This document shows positions 40,573 to 49,927 of a DNA stretch of 64,000 nt, piece after piece. A program made the translations under genes and the position numbers. Within the stretch, counting starts at the first letter, position 1; every line of letters starts with the position of its first letter. The DNA lies in contig CM053156.1 in assembly GCA_028571685.1 (NCBI GenBank), forward strand, positions 84,881,049 through 84,945,048, written 5' to 3'. This DNA is from Heterohyrax brucei (taxonomy: Eukaryota > Chordata > Mammalia > Hyracoidea > Procaviidae). Under the pieces are notes generated by a model. That model worked only from the letters and a program-made list of their open reading frames with translations, had not been told where the DNA came from and searched no databases.

Positions 40573-40617
40573 TGTTTCACCAGTTTTGTTCCTGTTGAGA
40601 ACCTAATCTAAGACATA

Positions 40618-40960
40618 GATTAAAAATAAACATTTTATTTTAGAATATTTTTAGAGTTACAAAAAAGTTGCAAAGATAGTAAAGACAGTTCCCTTCTACT
40701 TGTCATGCACCTTGTCTTGATGTTGACATCTTGCACGCACAGTCATGGTACAAAGACCTTAGCATGAGTGCAGACCATCAACTAAACAACAGACTTTCTT
40801 TGTATCAGTTTTCCCATTAATGCCATTTTTTTTCTTAATCCATGATCCCACATTGTTAAATTTAGTGGTCATTTGTTTTAGAGGCATATTTTAGTATTTC
40901 TAAAATCAACATGCATCTGATAATCAATGGTGTCTTACAGTTATAGCTGGGTGCATTTTT
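40618..40960 (-). mobile_element. L1M 3'-UTR fragment, antisense
   Basis: AAACATTTTATTTTAGAATA, GAGTTACAAAAAAGTTGCAA, CAGTTTTCCCATTAATGCCA are in the reverse order of an old L1 tail. Confidence 0.55.
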
Positions 40961-41030
40961 TCTTAGCGGCACATAAATTTTGGTATGTCTTAGATTCTGT
41001 GTAATATGGTATCACTATTGCTTCAATTTT

Positions 41031-41692
41031 GTTAAAAAACAAAGTTGTCACCTTGAAGATTAAGATGCGTGGGCTCCTAAGCAAAAGAAACCCTGGTGAC
41101 TTAGTGGTTAAGTGCTACAGCTGCTAACCAAAGGGCTGACAGTTCAAACCCACCATATGTTCCTTGGAAACTCTGTGAGACAATTGTGCCCTGTCCTATA
41201 GGGCTGCTATGAGTCAGAATTGACTCAATGGCAATAGGTTGATTTTGTTGGACCCAAGCCATGGTATTTTCAATTACCTTGTAAATATGTGAAAGCTGGC
41301 AATGAATAAGGAAGACTGAAGAAAAATTAATGTCTTTCAATTATGGTGTTGGTGAAGAATATTGAATATACTGTGGAATACCGGAAGAATGAACATATCC
41401 GTCTCAGAAGAAGAATTAGAAAGGTCTTTAGATGCAAGGATGGTGAGACCTCATCTCACTTACTCTGGATGTGTTATCACGAAGAACTGGTCCCCGGAGA
41501 GGGACATCATGCTTGGTCCTGTAAACGGTCAACACGAGGAGGACCCTCAACAAGATGGATTGACAGAGTTGGCTCAAATACAGCAGTGATTGTGTGGGTG
41601 GCACAAGACTGGGATAACATTTCGTTCTGATGTAACAGGATTGCAGTGAGTCGCCACTGATCCCACAATACCTAACAACAAAAGAATCTTCT
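41031..41692 (+). mobile_element. RTE LINE, 3' part, with a SINE inside
   Basis: GTTGTCACCTTGAAGATTAA, then after the SINE ACCCAAGCCATGGTATTTTC, GAAAGCTGGCAATGAATAAG, GAAGAATATTGAATATACTG, GACATCATGCTTGG, CAACAAGATGGATTGACAGA, ending ATACCTAACAACAAAAGA. Coding is broken by stops and shifts. The open part at 41362-41589 still shows the LTYSGCV block where YFGHV is expected. Confidence 0.9.
41088..41251 (+). mobile_element. SINE, type S, nested in RTE
   Basis: AGAAACCCTGGTGACTTAGT, GTTCCTTGGAAACTCTGTGA, GAGTCAGAATTGACTCAATG, ending GGTTGATTTTG. Confidence 0.9.
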
Positions 41693-41810
41693 TAGATTCA
41701 ACTTCCACATCTGTACAACGTAGATAATGCTATGACTGGCCTCATGCAGACGTGGAGGGGACAGAATGAGAGATTCCCTGGAAAGGACCTAGGCCAGTGC
41801 TGGAATACAC

Positions 41811-41962
41811 TAACCTACTGCTACTGAGTCTATTTTGGCTCATAGTGACCCTATAGGCCAAAGCAGAACTTCCCCATAGGGTTTCCAGGGAGCTGCTAGT
41901 GGATTTGAACTGCTGACCCTTTGGTTAGCAGTTGAGCACTTAACCCCTGCACCATCAGGTCT
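41811..41962 (-). mobile_element. SINE, type S, antisense
   Basis: CATAGTGACCCTATAGGCCA, CCCCATAGGGTTTCCAGGGA, GTGGATTTGAACTGCTGACC. Confidence 0.9.
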
Positions 41963-41969
41963 TGATGGT

Positions 41970-42166
41970 TGGTATTCAACTGAGGAGCTCGACTGCTGCC
42001 CGAAAGACTGGTGCTTTAAACCCACCCAGCATGCCTATAAGAGAAAGACCTGGCAATCCACTCCTGTAAAGATTATAGCTGGGGAGACCCTCTGGGGCAG
42101 TTCTACTGTGTCGCATGGGGTCACTAGGGCTTGGAATCAATGTGACGGCACTCAACAACAACAAGT
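41970..42166 (+). mobile_element. SINE, type A
   Basis: GAGCTCGACTGCTGCCCGAA, AGAGAAAGACCTGGCAATCC, TGTAAAGATTATAGC, tail ending GACGGCACTCAACAACAACA. Back-to-back with the antisense copy upstream. Confidence 0.9.
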
Positions 42167-42703
42167 GTAAAACTAAGATGCAAGCTCAATCTAAAGCATG
42201 CTTGCTGGGGGTTGGTGACATTCCTGCCTTGCTCTGTGTTGAAGAAAAGCTACCCAGAACCCTGATTTCTTAACAGCTTTTTTTTCTCCAAGCTGGGCCC
42301 ACAGGAATAGCTACCAATTAAAATAGCAACGTTTTGAGCGACAACATTTGCAGAAGAAGCTGCAAATGTTTAATAAAAGCCCAGTTGCTGAGAGGTGAGG
42401 CAGCTACCTCTTCAGGCAGCTACGAAGCCACATTGCAAGTTTGCCTGCAAATTTGCTTTTCTTAGAACAAGACCCTATTTTAGCTCAAGCTCCCGATGGT
42501 GACGCTGGCCCCTGTCCTTATCACCTTTCTCCTTTTCCCTGCAGATTCTGAAATGTTTTTCCTTCATTTTCTTGGCATGAGCATTCTGGAAATCACATAA
42601 GTAACACCTTTTGTGGACACAGTAGGAAATTGAGAGAAGAGAAGGTAAAATGGCCTTTAACCCCACCACTCAGAGAGTTAGCTGCTGCGGATGTGTTCTC
42701 GTA
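42167..42703. other. Unique DNA with a perfect 11-bp hairpin
   Basis: No repeat recognised. The perfect inverted repeat AACATTTGCAG / CTGCAAATGTT lies at 42343-42353 and 42360-42370 with a 6-base loop, followed by TAATAAAA. Confidence 0.5.
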
Positions 42704-43018
42704 GTTGTCATTACTGTTGCTGGGTGCCATTGAACTGGTTCCTAGTCACAGCGACCCTATACGCAACAGAATAAAACACCATCATCCTCACAGTGGCTGC
42801 CGTGTTTGAGCCCATCGTTGCAGCCACTGGGTCAATCCATCTCCTTTTTCAATCATTTTCTACTTTACCAAACACAATGTCCCTTCCCAGGAACTGATCC
42901 CTCCTGACAACATGTCCAAAGTATGTAAGACATAGTCTCACCGTCCGTCCTTAAAGAGCGCTCTGGTTGTACTTTTTCCAATGCAGATTTGTTTGTTCTT
43001 CTGGGAGTCCAGGGTCTA
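42704..43018 (-). mobile_element. RTE LINE, antisense, left part
   Basis: CCTAGTCACAGCGACCCTAT, GAGCCCATCGTTGCAGCCAC, GGGTCAATCCATCTCC, GACAACATGTCCAAAGTATG, TTCTTCTGGGAGTCCAGGGT. It breaks at TA (43017-43018), where the mariner is inserted. Confidence 0.9.
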
Positions 43019-43578
43019 CGAGGTCTGCCAGTTAAGTTTGTGACCCTATCCTAGAGGAAGGGCTACGTATCTCATCGCTGAATATCACCGCTGTTGCCTT
43101 GAAAGTACTCCCTTGGGAAGCTATACACCAATGCCAGTGCCTAGTGCACCCTTCAAAGTAATTATGGAACTCTTTCTGGAATGGCCATCAGAGCTGTCAT
43201 CATATGACTCTTGATGTCCTGAATGCCCTCAAAATGTCTTCCGTTCAAGATTGGTTTCATCTCTGGGTAAAGAAAAAAGTCATTGGGGGCCAGATCAAGT
43301 GAGTAGGGAGGGTGTTCCAATACAGTTATTTGTTTACTGGCTAAAGCCCCCCTCACAGACAACTATACAATGAAGTTCATGAACTTGCCACCGTGCCACT
43401 GTGTGAAACGGCAATTCCAGAAAGAGTTCCAAAATTGCATTGAAAGGTAGACTAGGTGCTGACATCGCTGCACAGCTTCCCAAGGGGGAGTACTTTCAAG
43501 ATGATGGTAGTGATATTCAGCAATGAGGTATATAGCACTTAGAAGAATTAAGTTCACAGACTTAATTGTCAGACCTTG
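43019..43578 (-). mobile_element. Fold-back mariner element
   Basis: A 560-bp element inserted at a TA in the RTE (TA on the left, TG at 43579-43580 on the right, a decayed TA). The short terminal repeats CGAGGTCTGCCAGTTAAGTT and, reversed, CAAGGTCTGACAATTAAGTC are mariner-like. Beyond them the inverted match continues for about 167 bp on each side (43019-43185 against 43411-43578), about three quarters identical by eye. Both arms carry the 3' end of the transposase gene, in outward orientation, around a single central segment (43186-43410). Autonomous mariners are about 1.3 kb with terminal repeats near 30 bp. Confidence 0.8.
43162..43362 (-). pseudogene. Mariner transposase C-terminal fragment
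   Basis: The - strand frame contains the peptides ASKQITVLEHPPYSLDLAPN and DFFLYPEMK, the signature just after the second catalytic Asp in mariner transposases (HPPYSPDLAP-DFFLFP is the usual form). The following residues match the GRHF...D-I block. The DNA-binding domain and the first catalytic residues are absent, and an in-frame stop precedes the start, so no active enzyme is possible. Confidence 0.85.
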
Positions 43579-43580
43579 TG

Positions 43581-43615
43581 TTCAATATGCTTCACTAATA
43601 CCGCAGTTCAACTGA
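43581..43615 (-). mobile_element. RTE LINE, antisense, remainder after the mariner
   Basis: TTCAATATGCTTCACTAATA then CCGCAGTTCAACTGA continues the RTE sequence interrupted at 43018. Confidence 0.75.
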
Positions 43616-43678
43616 TTAGGGAACCTGGATTCCATCTGCAAAATCTGGTCACCTTTTTGTTTAATGTGATATAATTAT

Positions 43679-43851
43679 AGGAAACCCTGGTGCGATAGTG
43701 GTTAAGTGCTACAGCTGCTATCAAGAAGGTGAGCAGTCCCAATCCACTAGGTGCTCCTCGAAAACTCTATGAGGGCAGTTCTACTGTGTCTTGTAGGGTT
43801 GCTATGAGATGGAATTGACTCGACGGTAACAAGTGTTTTTGTTTTTGGTTT
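43679..43851 (+). mobile_element. SINE, type S, complete
   Basis: GGAAACCCTGGTGCGATAGT, CACTAGGTGCTCCTCGAAAA, GGAATTGACTCGACGGTAAC, ending GTTTTTGTTTTTGGTTT. Confidence 0.95.
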
Positions 43852-44167
43852 AGTCATCTTCACAGGCCCTTGCCTACACTTGGCATGTGGGAAATCTAAT
43901 CCCACTTCTAGGACCCCACATATATGTTGGTCTGTCCACATCAGTTCATTATCCACCCTGTTCCCTTCCATTCCACTTCTGTTCTCACATCAGCTGCACA
44001 GGTGGTACTTCGCCCTCTGACCCTAACCACCTGGAGCTGGGCCAGACCTCACTATCTAAAGGACTCTGTCCGCCAGACTGCCAAGTCACCCCAAGACTTC
44101 AGACACCAGCAGCAACAAGCTTGGGAGTGTCCATGGTGCTCTCATTTCTGGCCGGGTGACTATAAAT
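43852..44167. other. No feature recognised
   Basis: Unique DNA between two SINEs. Confidence 0.4.
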
Positions 44168-44327
44168 TGGAAACCCTGGTGGCACAGTGATTAAGTGCTA
44201 CAGCTGCTAACCAAAAGACCAACAGTCCAAATCCACCAGTCACTCCTTGGAAACTGTGGGGCAGTTCTACTCTGACCTACAGGGTCGCTGTGGGTCAGAA
44301 TCAACTCTGTGGCAGTGGGTGGGGTTT
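44168..44327 (+). mobile_element. SINE, type S
   Basis: GGAAACCCTGGTGGCACAGT, CACTCCTTGGAAACTGTGGG, GGGTCGCTGTGGGTCAGAAT. Confidence 0.95.
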
Positions 44328-44329
44328 TA

Positions 44330-44432
44330 ACTTTGCAGAAACAGATAGCCAGCTCTTTCTTCTGTGGAGCCACTGGACAGGTTTGAACCACCAAGAGGCC
44401 AAGTGGCCAACCACCATGCCACCAGGGCTCCC
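44330..44432 (-). mobile_element. SINE, type A, antisense, right half only
   Basis: Starts AACTTTGCAGAAACAGATAG, continues CCAGCTCTTTCTTCTGTGG and ends CATGCCACCAGGGCTCCC. It begins at the same internal point at which other antisense copies are split, and directly abuts a sense SINE. Confidence 0.75.
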
Positions 44433-44484
44433 TGTTGTTAGGGCTCCAGGGACTGAAGTAGGCAAAGTCCCCATCAGACATTAA

Positions 44485-44605
44485 GCAACTATTAGTGTTA
44501 GCCCCTTCTGCAGATGGGGAGATTGAGGCTCCAGGACTGGCAAAATGTCCTTAGAGATGCCTGCACTGCACAGCTGGTGGGTTTCATGCCTCCATTTTCC
44601 TGGAC
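44485..44605 (-). mobile_element. MIR, antisense
   Basis: CTTCTGCAGATGGGGAGATT, GAGGCTCCAGG, CACTGCACAGCTGGTGGG. Confidence 0.6.
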
Positions 44606-45224
44606 AAGTCCTGTTTTTGCCTTTACTGCCTTTCCGGCTCAAAAGGCTGCTTACTTTTGACAGCTGTGAGCTCCGTGATTTTGCCGCAACTTGGACTTCT
44701 TCAGTAGAACAGGAGTGAAGGCAGAGAAGGCCCCAGCCTTTTCCCTCCTTTGCCCCTGCACCAAACATGGCCCCTGGTCAAACAGAGCTGCCCAGGCTGC
44801 TGTCTCCTCTGCTGGACGTGGTGTCCGCAGAGCTGGGTGTCAGACTCTTAACTTTCCTAGGTCCTGATTTCCTGGATCTGGGGGCGGGAGCCTCTGAGTT
44901 TGAACTCAACTGCGTGACCCCAACACATTCACTTTTTTGAGCAGGGAAGATCATGAATCCTGGGCTCTGTGAAGCCCGATTGCTTCTTTCTGTCTTCGTT
45001 CCATTCAGTTTGAGGATGTGTCTGTACAGTCACTTGGGTGTGACTTCTGCTGGGGCCAGCTCAGGTCCTAGAGATCTGGAGGGAGGGACAGTTATGCCAG
45101 CATCCTCTACCACCAACTTGCATGTCTGAAAATTAAAGGGTCTGCTTGCTTTGTGGGAGACAGCAGGAAACTTTGGGGCAGAAAAGCCTTCTAGAAGCTT
45201 CTTGTTTCATTTTGACAGCACAGC
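44606..45224. other. No feature recognised
   Basis: Unique DNA. A frame of 95 codons at 44481-44768 (- strand) has no domain. Confidence 0.4.
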
Positions 45225-45465
45225 CTGGGCACTAGAGTCAGACAACCTGCTTCAAAGTCTTACTTTGTTCATGGATTAAGTGGAATAGCTCCATCTCAGA
45301 TGGGCTGAGCAGCCCTGGCCAAGAAACAGAACCTACACATGCGTCAGTTTCCTCATCTGAAAACAGGGGACAAACACCAATGATTTCCTCATGGCTTGTC
45401 TTCAGGATAAAACAAGTGAACACACTGAAACATGGCATATCATACGTAGCTGGCACACGTCGGCA
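45225..45465 (+). mobile_element. MIR, sense
   Basis: GGCACTAGAGTCAGACAACC, GTCAGTTTCCTCATCTGAAA, ATGGCTTGTCTTCAGGATAA, CGTAGCTGGCACACGTCGGC. The tail leads without a break into the tandem array. Confidence 0.8.
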
Positions 45466-45610
45466 CTGCTAACACACAGCCAGGCTCGTGGGAGCTGCTA
45501 ACAAACAGCCAGGCTCGTGGGAGCTGCTAACGCACAGCCGGGCTCGTGGCAGCTGCTAACGCACAGTCGGGCTCGTGGGAGCTGCTAAAGCACAGTCAGA
45601 CACGTTGGCA
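45466..45610 (+). repeat. 29-bp minisatellite seeded on a MIR tail
   Basis: The motif CTGCTAA starts at 45466, 45495, 45524, 45553 and 45582, an exact 29-bp step. One unit reads CTGCTAACGCACAGCC then AGGCTCGTGGGAG, with few differences between units, implying recent expansion or homogenisation. Confidence 0.9.
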
Positions 45611-45835
45611 TGCACAGTTATTGCGCCTCAGCAATGCTAATACCCTAACACACAGCCAGACACATCACTGTCATTACTACACAGCCAGTACACGTCAGTA
45701 GTGATAGTACACTAATATACAGCCAGTGCACAATACACAAATACACACCCAGTACATGTCCTTGCAGTTAATTCACTAATACACTCCTGGTGCATGTCTG
45801 TGCCGCTAACACACAGCCACTGAATGTCACCTGTG
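45611..45835 (+). repeat. Degenerate flank of the same array
   Basis: Diverged repeats of a CTAACACACAGCCAG core followed by ACA(C/T)GTC: 45640-45665, 45690-45705, 45715-45730, 45745-45760, 45808-45825. Spacing is irregular, as expected for old units at the edge of a minisatellite. Confidence 0.6.
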
Positions 45836-46284
45836 ACTTCATCATCTTGCGAGCCTCTGCATGTGGTGTGGCCTGTCGGCCTCGGTGACCTCACTTCTTA
45901 GTGTCTCATCTGCCCTCTGTTGTGGCCGCACTGGTGTTTTCTTCTCTTTTTGGTAAGGGGAAGGATGGGACGTACTGCTGGCATCTAGTGGGTAGAGACA
46001 GTGGCCTCTGCTACTCATTCTGCAGTACACAGCACGTTGGTAGTGCGGAAGCTGAGACGCTCACCCTGGACACAAGTGCCCGTGAGTACTTGAACTGGAC
46101 CAAACTGAGATGTGCCACAAGTGAAAAATCCACACTGGATTTCAAAGACTTGGTGTGCAGAAAAGAATGTAAGATCACTTATTAGTGATTTTTAAATTTT
46201 TACTGCAAATGGTTGAATAAGATTTCGGACACGGTAGGTTGAACAAAGCAGATTATTAAATGTCATTTCACCTCTTTCTTTTTA
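45836..46284. other. No feature recognised
   Basis: Unique DNA. A 94-codon frame at 45901-46185 has no recognised domain. Confidence 0.4.
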
Positions 46285-46400
46285 AGAAGCCCTGTTGGCT
46301 GAATGATGATGTGTTCAGCTACAAACAGAAAGGTCAGCAGTTCGAACCCAGCAGCCACTCTGAGGGAGTAAGCCGCGGCAGTCAGGTTTTGTAAAGATGG
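46285..46400 (+). mobile_element. SINE, type A, 3'-truncated
   Basis: AAGCCCTGTTGGCTGAATGA, GTCAGCAGTTCGAACCCAGC, TTTTGTAAAGATGG. It stops before the tail. Confidence 0.75.
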
Positions 46401-46672
46401 TAACTATTGCCAGGAAAACAAACAGTGAGATACATGGCTCATCCACGCATTCAAGTTTAAACAGGCACACCAGCCCAGGGCAAGGATGAGAAGGCAGGAG
46501 GGGACAGGAAGGCTGGACAGAGGGAAGTGTGGCTCCCAAGGCTGCGAAGGGGAGAGTGCTGACATGTCACAGCGTTGGCAGCCAATGTCATAAAACAATA
46601 TGTGTATTAATTGTTTGATGAAAAACTAATTTGTTCTGTAAGCCTTCATCTAAAGCACATTTAAAAAAAAAA
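46401..46672 (+). mobile_element. L1 3' end, sense, with poly(A)
   Basis: ATGTCATAAAACAATATGTG, ATGAAAAACTAATTTGTTCT, GTAAGCCTTCATCTAAAGCA, then a run of A near 46663. Confidence 0.75.
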
Positions 46673-46895
46673 CCTACAATGAGACATTGTCTCACCCCAA
46701 CGTCACTGGCACTAATCAAAAAAAGATGAAAACAGAAAATAACAAATGTTGGTGAGGTTATGGCGAGAATGGAATTCTTATCCAACAGTGGTGGGAATGT
46801 CAAGTGGTATAACCACTATGGGAAATACTATGGTGCTTCCTTAAAAAGCTAAAAATACAAATACCATATGACACAGCAATCCCATTCTTAGGTAT

Positions 46896-47429
46896 TGTCA
46901 TGGATTGAATTGCATCCCCCGCAAAAATGTGGATAGCAATTTGCCTGGGCGATGATTCCCAGTATTGTGTGATTGCCCTCTACTTTGTGGTTTTCTTATG
47001 CTATAAATCCTGATCTCTGCTGGGGTTAACAGACTAGATTGTTAAAGAGGATTAGTGTGGGACTGTAACACCCTTCCTAAGGTCACCTCCCTGCTCCAAT
47101 GTAAAAGGACTTTCCCTAGAGTGTGACTTGCACCACCTTTTATCTTTTTATCCTACAAGAGATCAAAAGAAAGGGAAGCAAGCAGAGAGCTGGGGGCCTC
47201 ACACCATCAAGAAAGCAGCACCGAGAGCAGAGCATGATCTTGGGACGTGAGTTCCTGTGCTAAGACGCTGTCAGACCAAAGAAAGACTGACGAAACACAA
47301 GGCCCTTCCTCCAGAGCTGGCCTCTGAATTCAGACTTCCATCCCACTGGACTGTGTGAGAATAAACTTTTCTTCACAGAAGCCATCTACTCTTAGTACTG
47401 TGTTAGAGCTGCACCAGCTGACTCAGACA
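46896..47429 (+). mobile_element. Solo LTR, ERVL-MaLR type, in L1
   Basis: A 534-bp LTR from TGTCATGGATTGAATTGCAT to GCTGACTCAGACA. It includes GTCACCTCCCTGCTCC, GGGGCCTCACACCATCAAGA and a poly(A) signal AATAAA at 47360-47365. The 5-bp flanks GGTAT (46891-46895) and GGTAC (47430-47434) are its target duplication. Confidence 0.9.
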
Positions 47430-47677
47430 GGTACATGCCATAAAGAAATAAGAGCTGTGACACGCACAGACATATGCACACCCAGTGTACACTGTAGCAT
47501 CGCTCACAACAGGAAAGAATGTGCCCATCAGTGAATGACTAGATAAGCAAACAGTGGTACGTGCACACAATGGAGTACTACACAATGACACAGAACCACA
47601 AATCTGCAACGTAGGTGAAGTTGGAGGACCTTATGCTGAGTGAAATACATCAGTTACAAAAGAACAAATATTGTATG

Positions 47678-48085
47678 TTGTTGTGTTGTTAGGCGCTGTC
47701 AAGTCAGTTGTGACTCACAGCGACCCTATGTACAACAGAATGAAACACTACCCAGTCTTGTGCCATGTCCACTATTGTTTTTGTGCTAAAGCCCACTGCT
47801 GCAGCCACTGCGTCAGTCCGTGTAGTCGAGGGTCTTCCTCTTTTTCACTGACCCGACACTCTATCAAGCGTGATGTCCTTCTCCAAGGACTGATCCTTCC
47901 TGACAACGTGTCCGAAGTATGCAAGACACAGTCTTGCCATCTTGGCTCCCAAGGAGCACTTTGGTTGTCCTTCTTCCAGAACAGATCCGTCTGTTCTTTT
48001 GGCGGCCCATGGGACATTCACCATTGTTCACCACCACTACAATTCAAAGGCAGCAATATTTCTTCTGTCTTTTTGATCATAGTCC
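47678..48085 (-). mobile_element. RTE LINE, antisense, in L1, with target duplication
   Basis: GTTGTTAGGCGCTGTCAAGT, GCCCACTGCTGCAGCCACTG, GAGGGTCTTCCTCTTTTTCA, CTGACAACGTGTCCGAAGTA. Flanks AATATTGTATG (47667-47677) and AATATTGTACG (48086-48096) are an 11-bp target duplication with one change. 5'-truncated. The frame at 47772-48017 (- strand) is a degraded part of the reverse transcriptase C-terminus. Confidence 0.9.
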
Positions 48086-49034
48086 AATATTGTACGAGAC
48101 AACTGTTAGTTTAAAAAAATAAAGACAAGGTTTACACACAGAGGAAAAAAAAAAAAGTCCTTTGTGGTCACCAGGGATTGAAGGGGGAGGTAGCGAAAAG
48201 ACCCAGAGAGATAGAAGATGCATGTTACTACTGGTAATGGCAGAAGCAAAAAGCAGTTTGGGGGAGTCGGCACGGCGTCACCCAGACAAAGGAAGACACT
48301 GAGACAAGCGGGACTGCAGGCAGCTTTGGCAGTCGCTGTAACACAGACAACTCTGCTACAACAGTGGTAACAAGCAGTGAGCCATGAATGAGTAGACAGG
48401 TGGATAGGTATCCTGAAGAGTTGCAGACATAGGTTTGGTTGTGGATATTTCCATATGCCCCTCTATGTAAGTGCTGCGTGTATATTAGCAGAGATGACAG
48501 AGGACACACGAGGCGCAGACGTAACCTGCAGGAGCAGAGTTCCCAGCTCAAAGGCTAGACTAGGGGAACAGATACATCAATTAGCACAACACAGCTGATA
48601 AAGACCAAACCCTGCATCCTACCTTGGTGAGCAGTGCCTGGGGTCTTAAAATCTTGTGAGTGGCCACCTGGGGTATAACTGTTGGTCTCTTCCTGTCCAG
48701 AGCAAAGGAGAGTAAAGAAAATCAAACTCGGAGGTGTACTTACTTCAATGGACTAATAAACCACATAAACCACAGCCTTCATGACCCTAGGACCAGCAGA
48801 ACTAGATGGCACCCAGCTACCACTATCTGCTGCTCTGACTGGGGTCACAACAGATGATCTTGGGTACAGTGGGAGAAAAATACAGAAGAAAAATTCAAAT
48901 TCACCAAGAAGAGCAGACATATTGATCTGACAGAGACTAGAGGAATTCTGAGACTATGACCCCAAGACATCTTTCTGACCCAGAACTGCAGTCATTCCTG
49001 GAGACCACTTTTCAGCTAGAGAGTAGACAAAAAA

Positions 49035-49192
49035 GCCCCCCAAACCAAACCCACTTTGTGGATTGCAACTCATAGTGACCTTACAGAACAACAGAACTGC
49101 CTGCAGGGTTTCCAAGTTACAGCTGGTGGATTCTAATTGCTGGCATCTGGTTAACAGTCATGGCGTTTAACCACGATAGCACCAGGGTTTCC
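49035..49192 (-). mobile_element. SINE, type S, antisense, in L1
   Basis: GATTGCAACTCATAGTGACC, CCTGCAGGGTTTCCAAGTTA, CTGGTGGATTCTAATTGCTG, AGCACCAGGGTTTCC. Confidence 0.9.
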
Positions 49193-49458
49193 AGATAGAC
49201 AGGCCACCAAATAGACAACAACATCTGAGAGGAATGTGTTCCTTAGGACAATCAACTGTATGTGATCAAAAGGAGAATCTTTGTCCAAAAGAAATGATAA
49301 CAAGTTGAGAAGCAACATAAAATAGGGAGGAAAGGAAATGGGAGCCCAGGGCAGAAATGTGGGGATGCTGACACATTGAGGGGAGTACAACCGACTTCAT
49401 CAAATACATCATGTGTAAACTCTACAGCACAATAATGAATTTTTTTTTTAAACATTAC

Positions 49459-49550
49459 AACCTTGAAACCCCTATAGGGCCGTGTTACTCTGTCCCAGAG
49501 GGTCGCTATGAGTCAAAGTCAACTCAACAGCACAGGGTATTTTTGTTCAT
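49459..49550 (+). mobile_element. SINE, 5'-truncated
   Basis: AACCTTGAAACCCCTATAGG, GGGTCGCTATGAGTCAAAGT, CAACTCAACAGCACAGGG. Confidence 0.85.
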
Positions 49551-49587
49551 TACTTTTATGATTTTCATGGTGACTACTATTGTCAGG

Positions 49588-49757
49588 GTTATTGGCTGCT
49601 GCTGAGTCAGTTCCAACTCATGGCAAGGCCATGCGTGTCGGGTAGAACAGTTCCAAAACTTTTCAAGGCAGTGACCTTCCCAAAGCAGCCTCTGGCTGGA
49701 TTCCAGTTGTCAACCAAAGTTAGTAGTCAAGCACTTACTCTTCAGGCCACCCTGGAA
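49588..49757 (-). mobile_element. SINE, type A, antisense
   Basis: GCTGAGTCAGTTCCAACTCA, TTTTCAAGGCAGTGACCTTC, CAAGCACTTACTC, TCAGGCCACCCTGG. Confidence 0.8.
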
Positions 49758-49847
49758 CTACTTACGACGGCTGCTTGAAAATGTAAAATCCTATAAACAG
49801 GATCAAGGCTGCTGATACTGTATTTTGACTGCACAGCACGGTGCTAG

Positions 49848-49925
49848 ACTGTAGGTACCATGCGGGCAGGGGTCTGTCTGGGTTTGCTCATCACTGTAAA
49901 CACAGCACTCAGCTGTAGATGGTTG
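49848..49925. mobile_element. L2 3'-end relic
   Basis: CTAGACTGTAGGTACCATGC, GGGCAGGGGTCTGTC, CACTGTAAACACAGCACTC. Confidence 0.6.
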
Positions 49926-49927
49926 TC

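Larger units (their letters stand above)
39516..40615 (+). mobile_element. LTR (ERVL-like, second type) hosting another LTR
   Basis: Starts TGTCATGGGTAAGGCTGTGT, has TGTAATCAGCCAAACAGTTG and GTATCCAGTCTATATGGACA. It resumes after the inner LTR with AGCCCTCACAGCCTATGAGC and CTCTACAACTGCGTGAGC, and ends GAACCTAATCTAAGACA. Its own target duplication is no longer clear. Confidence 0.6.
46675..49458 (+). mobile_element. L1, 5'-truncated, carrying LTR, RTE and SINE insertions
   Basis: ORF2 3' end and 3' UTR: GAGACATTGTCTCACCCCAA, TGGTGAGGTTATGGCGAGAA, AATACCATATGACACAGCAA. After the LTR, GTGAATGACTAGATAAGCAA and TATGCTGAGTGAAATACATC. After the RTE, AGACAAGGTTTACACACAGA. Then a long 3' UTR (CTGGGGTCTTAAAATCTTGT) to CTGACACATTGAGGGGAGTA and an A/T run at 49440. 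Without the inserts the L1 is about 1.7 kb. Confidence 0.85.

Noticed and set aside
45466-45835. Possible array of spaced protein-binding sites
   Set aside because: Exact 29-bp tandem copies with a MIR-like start fit a minisatellite better.
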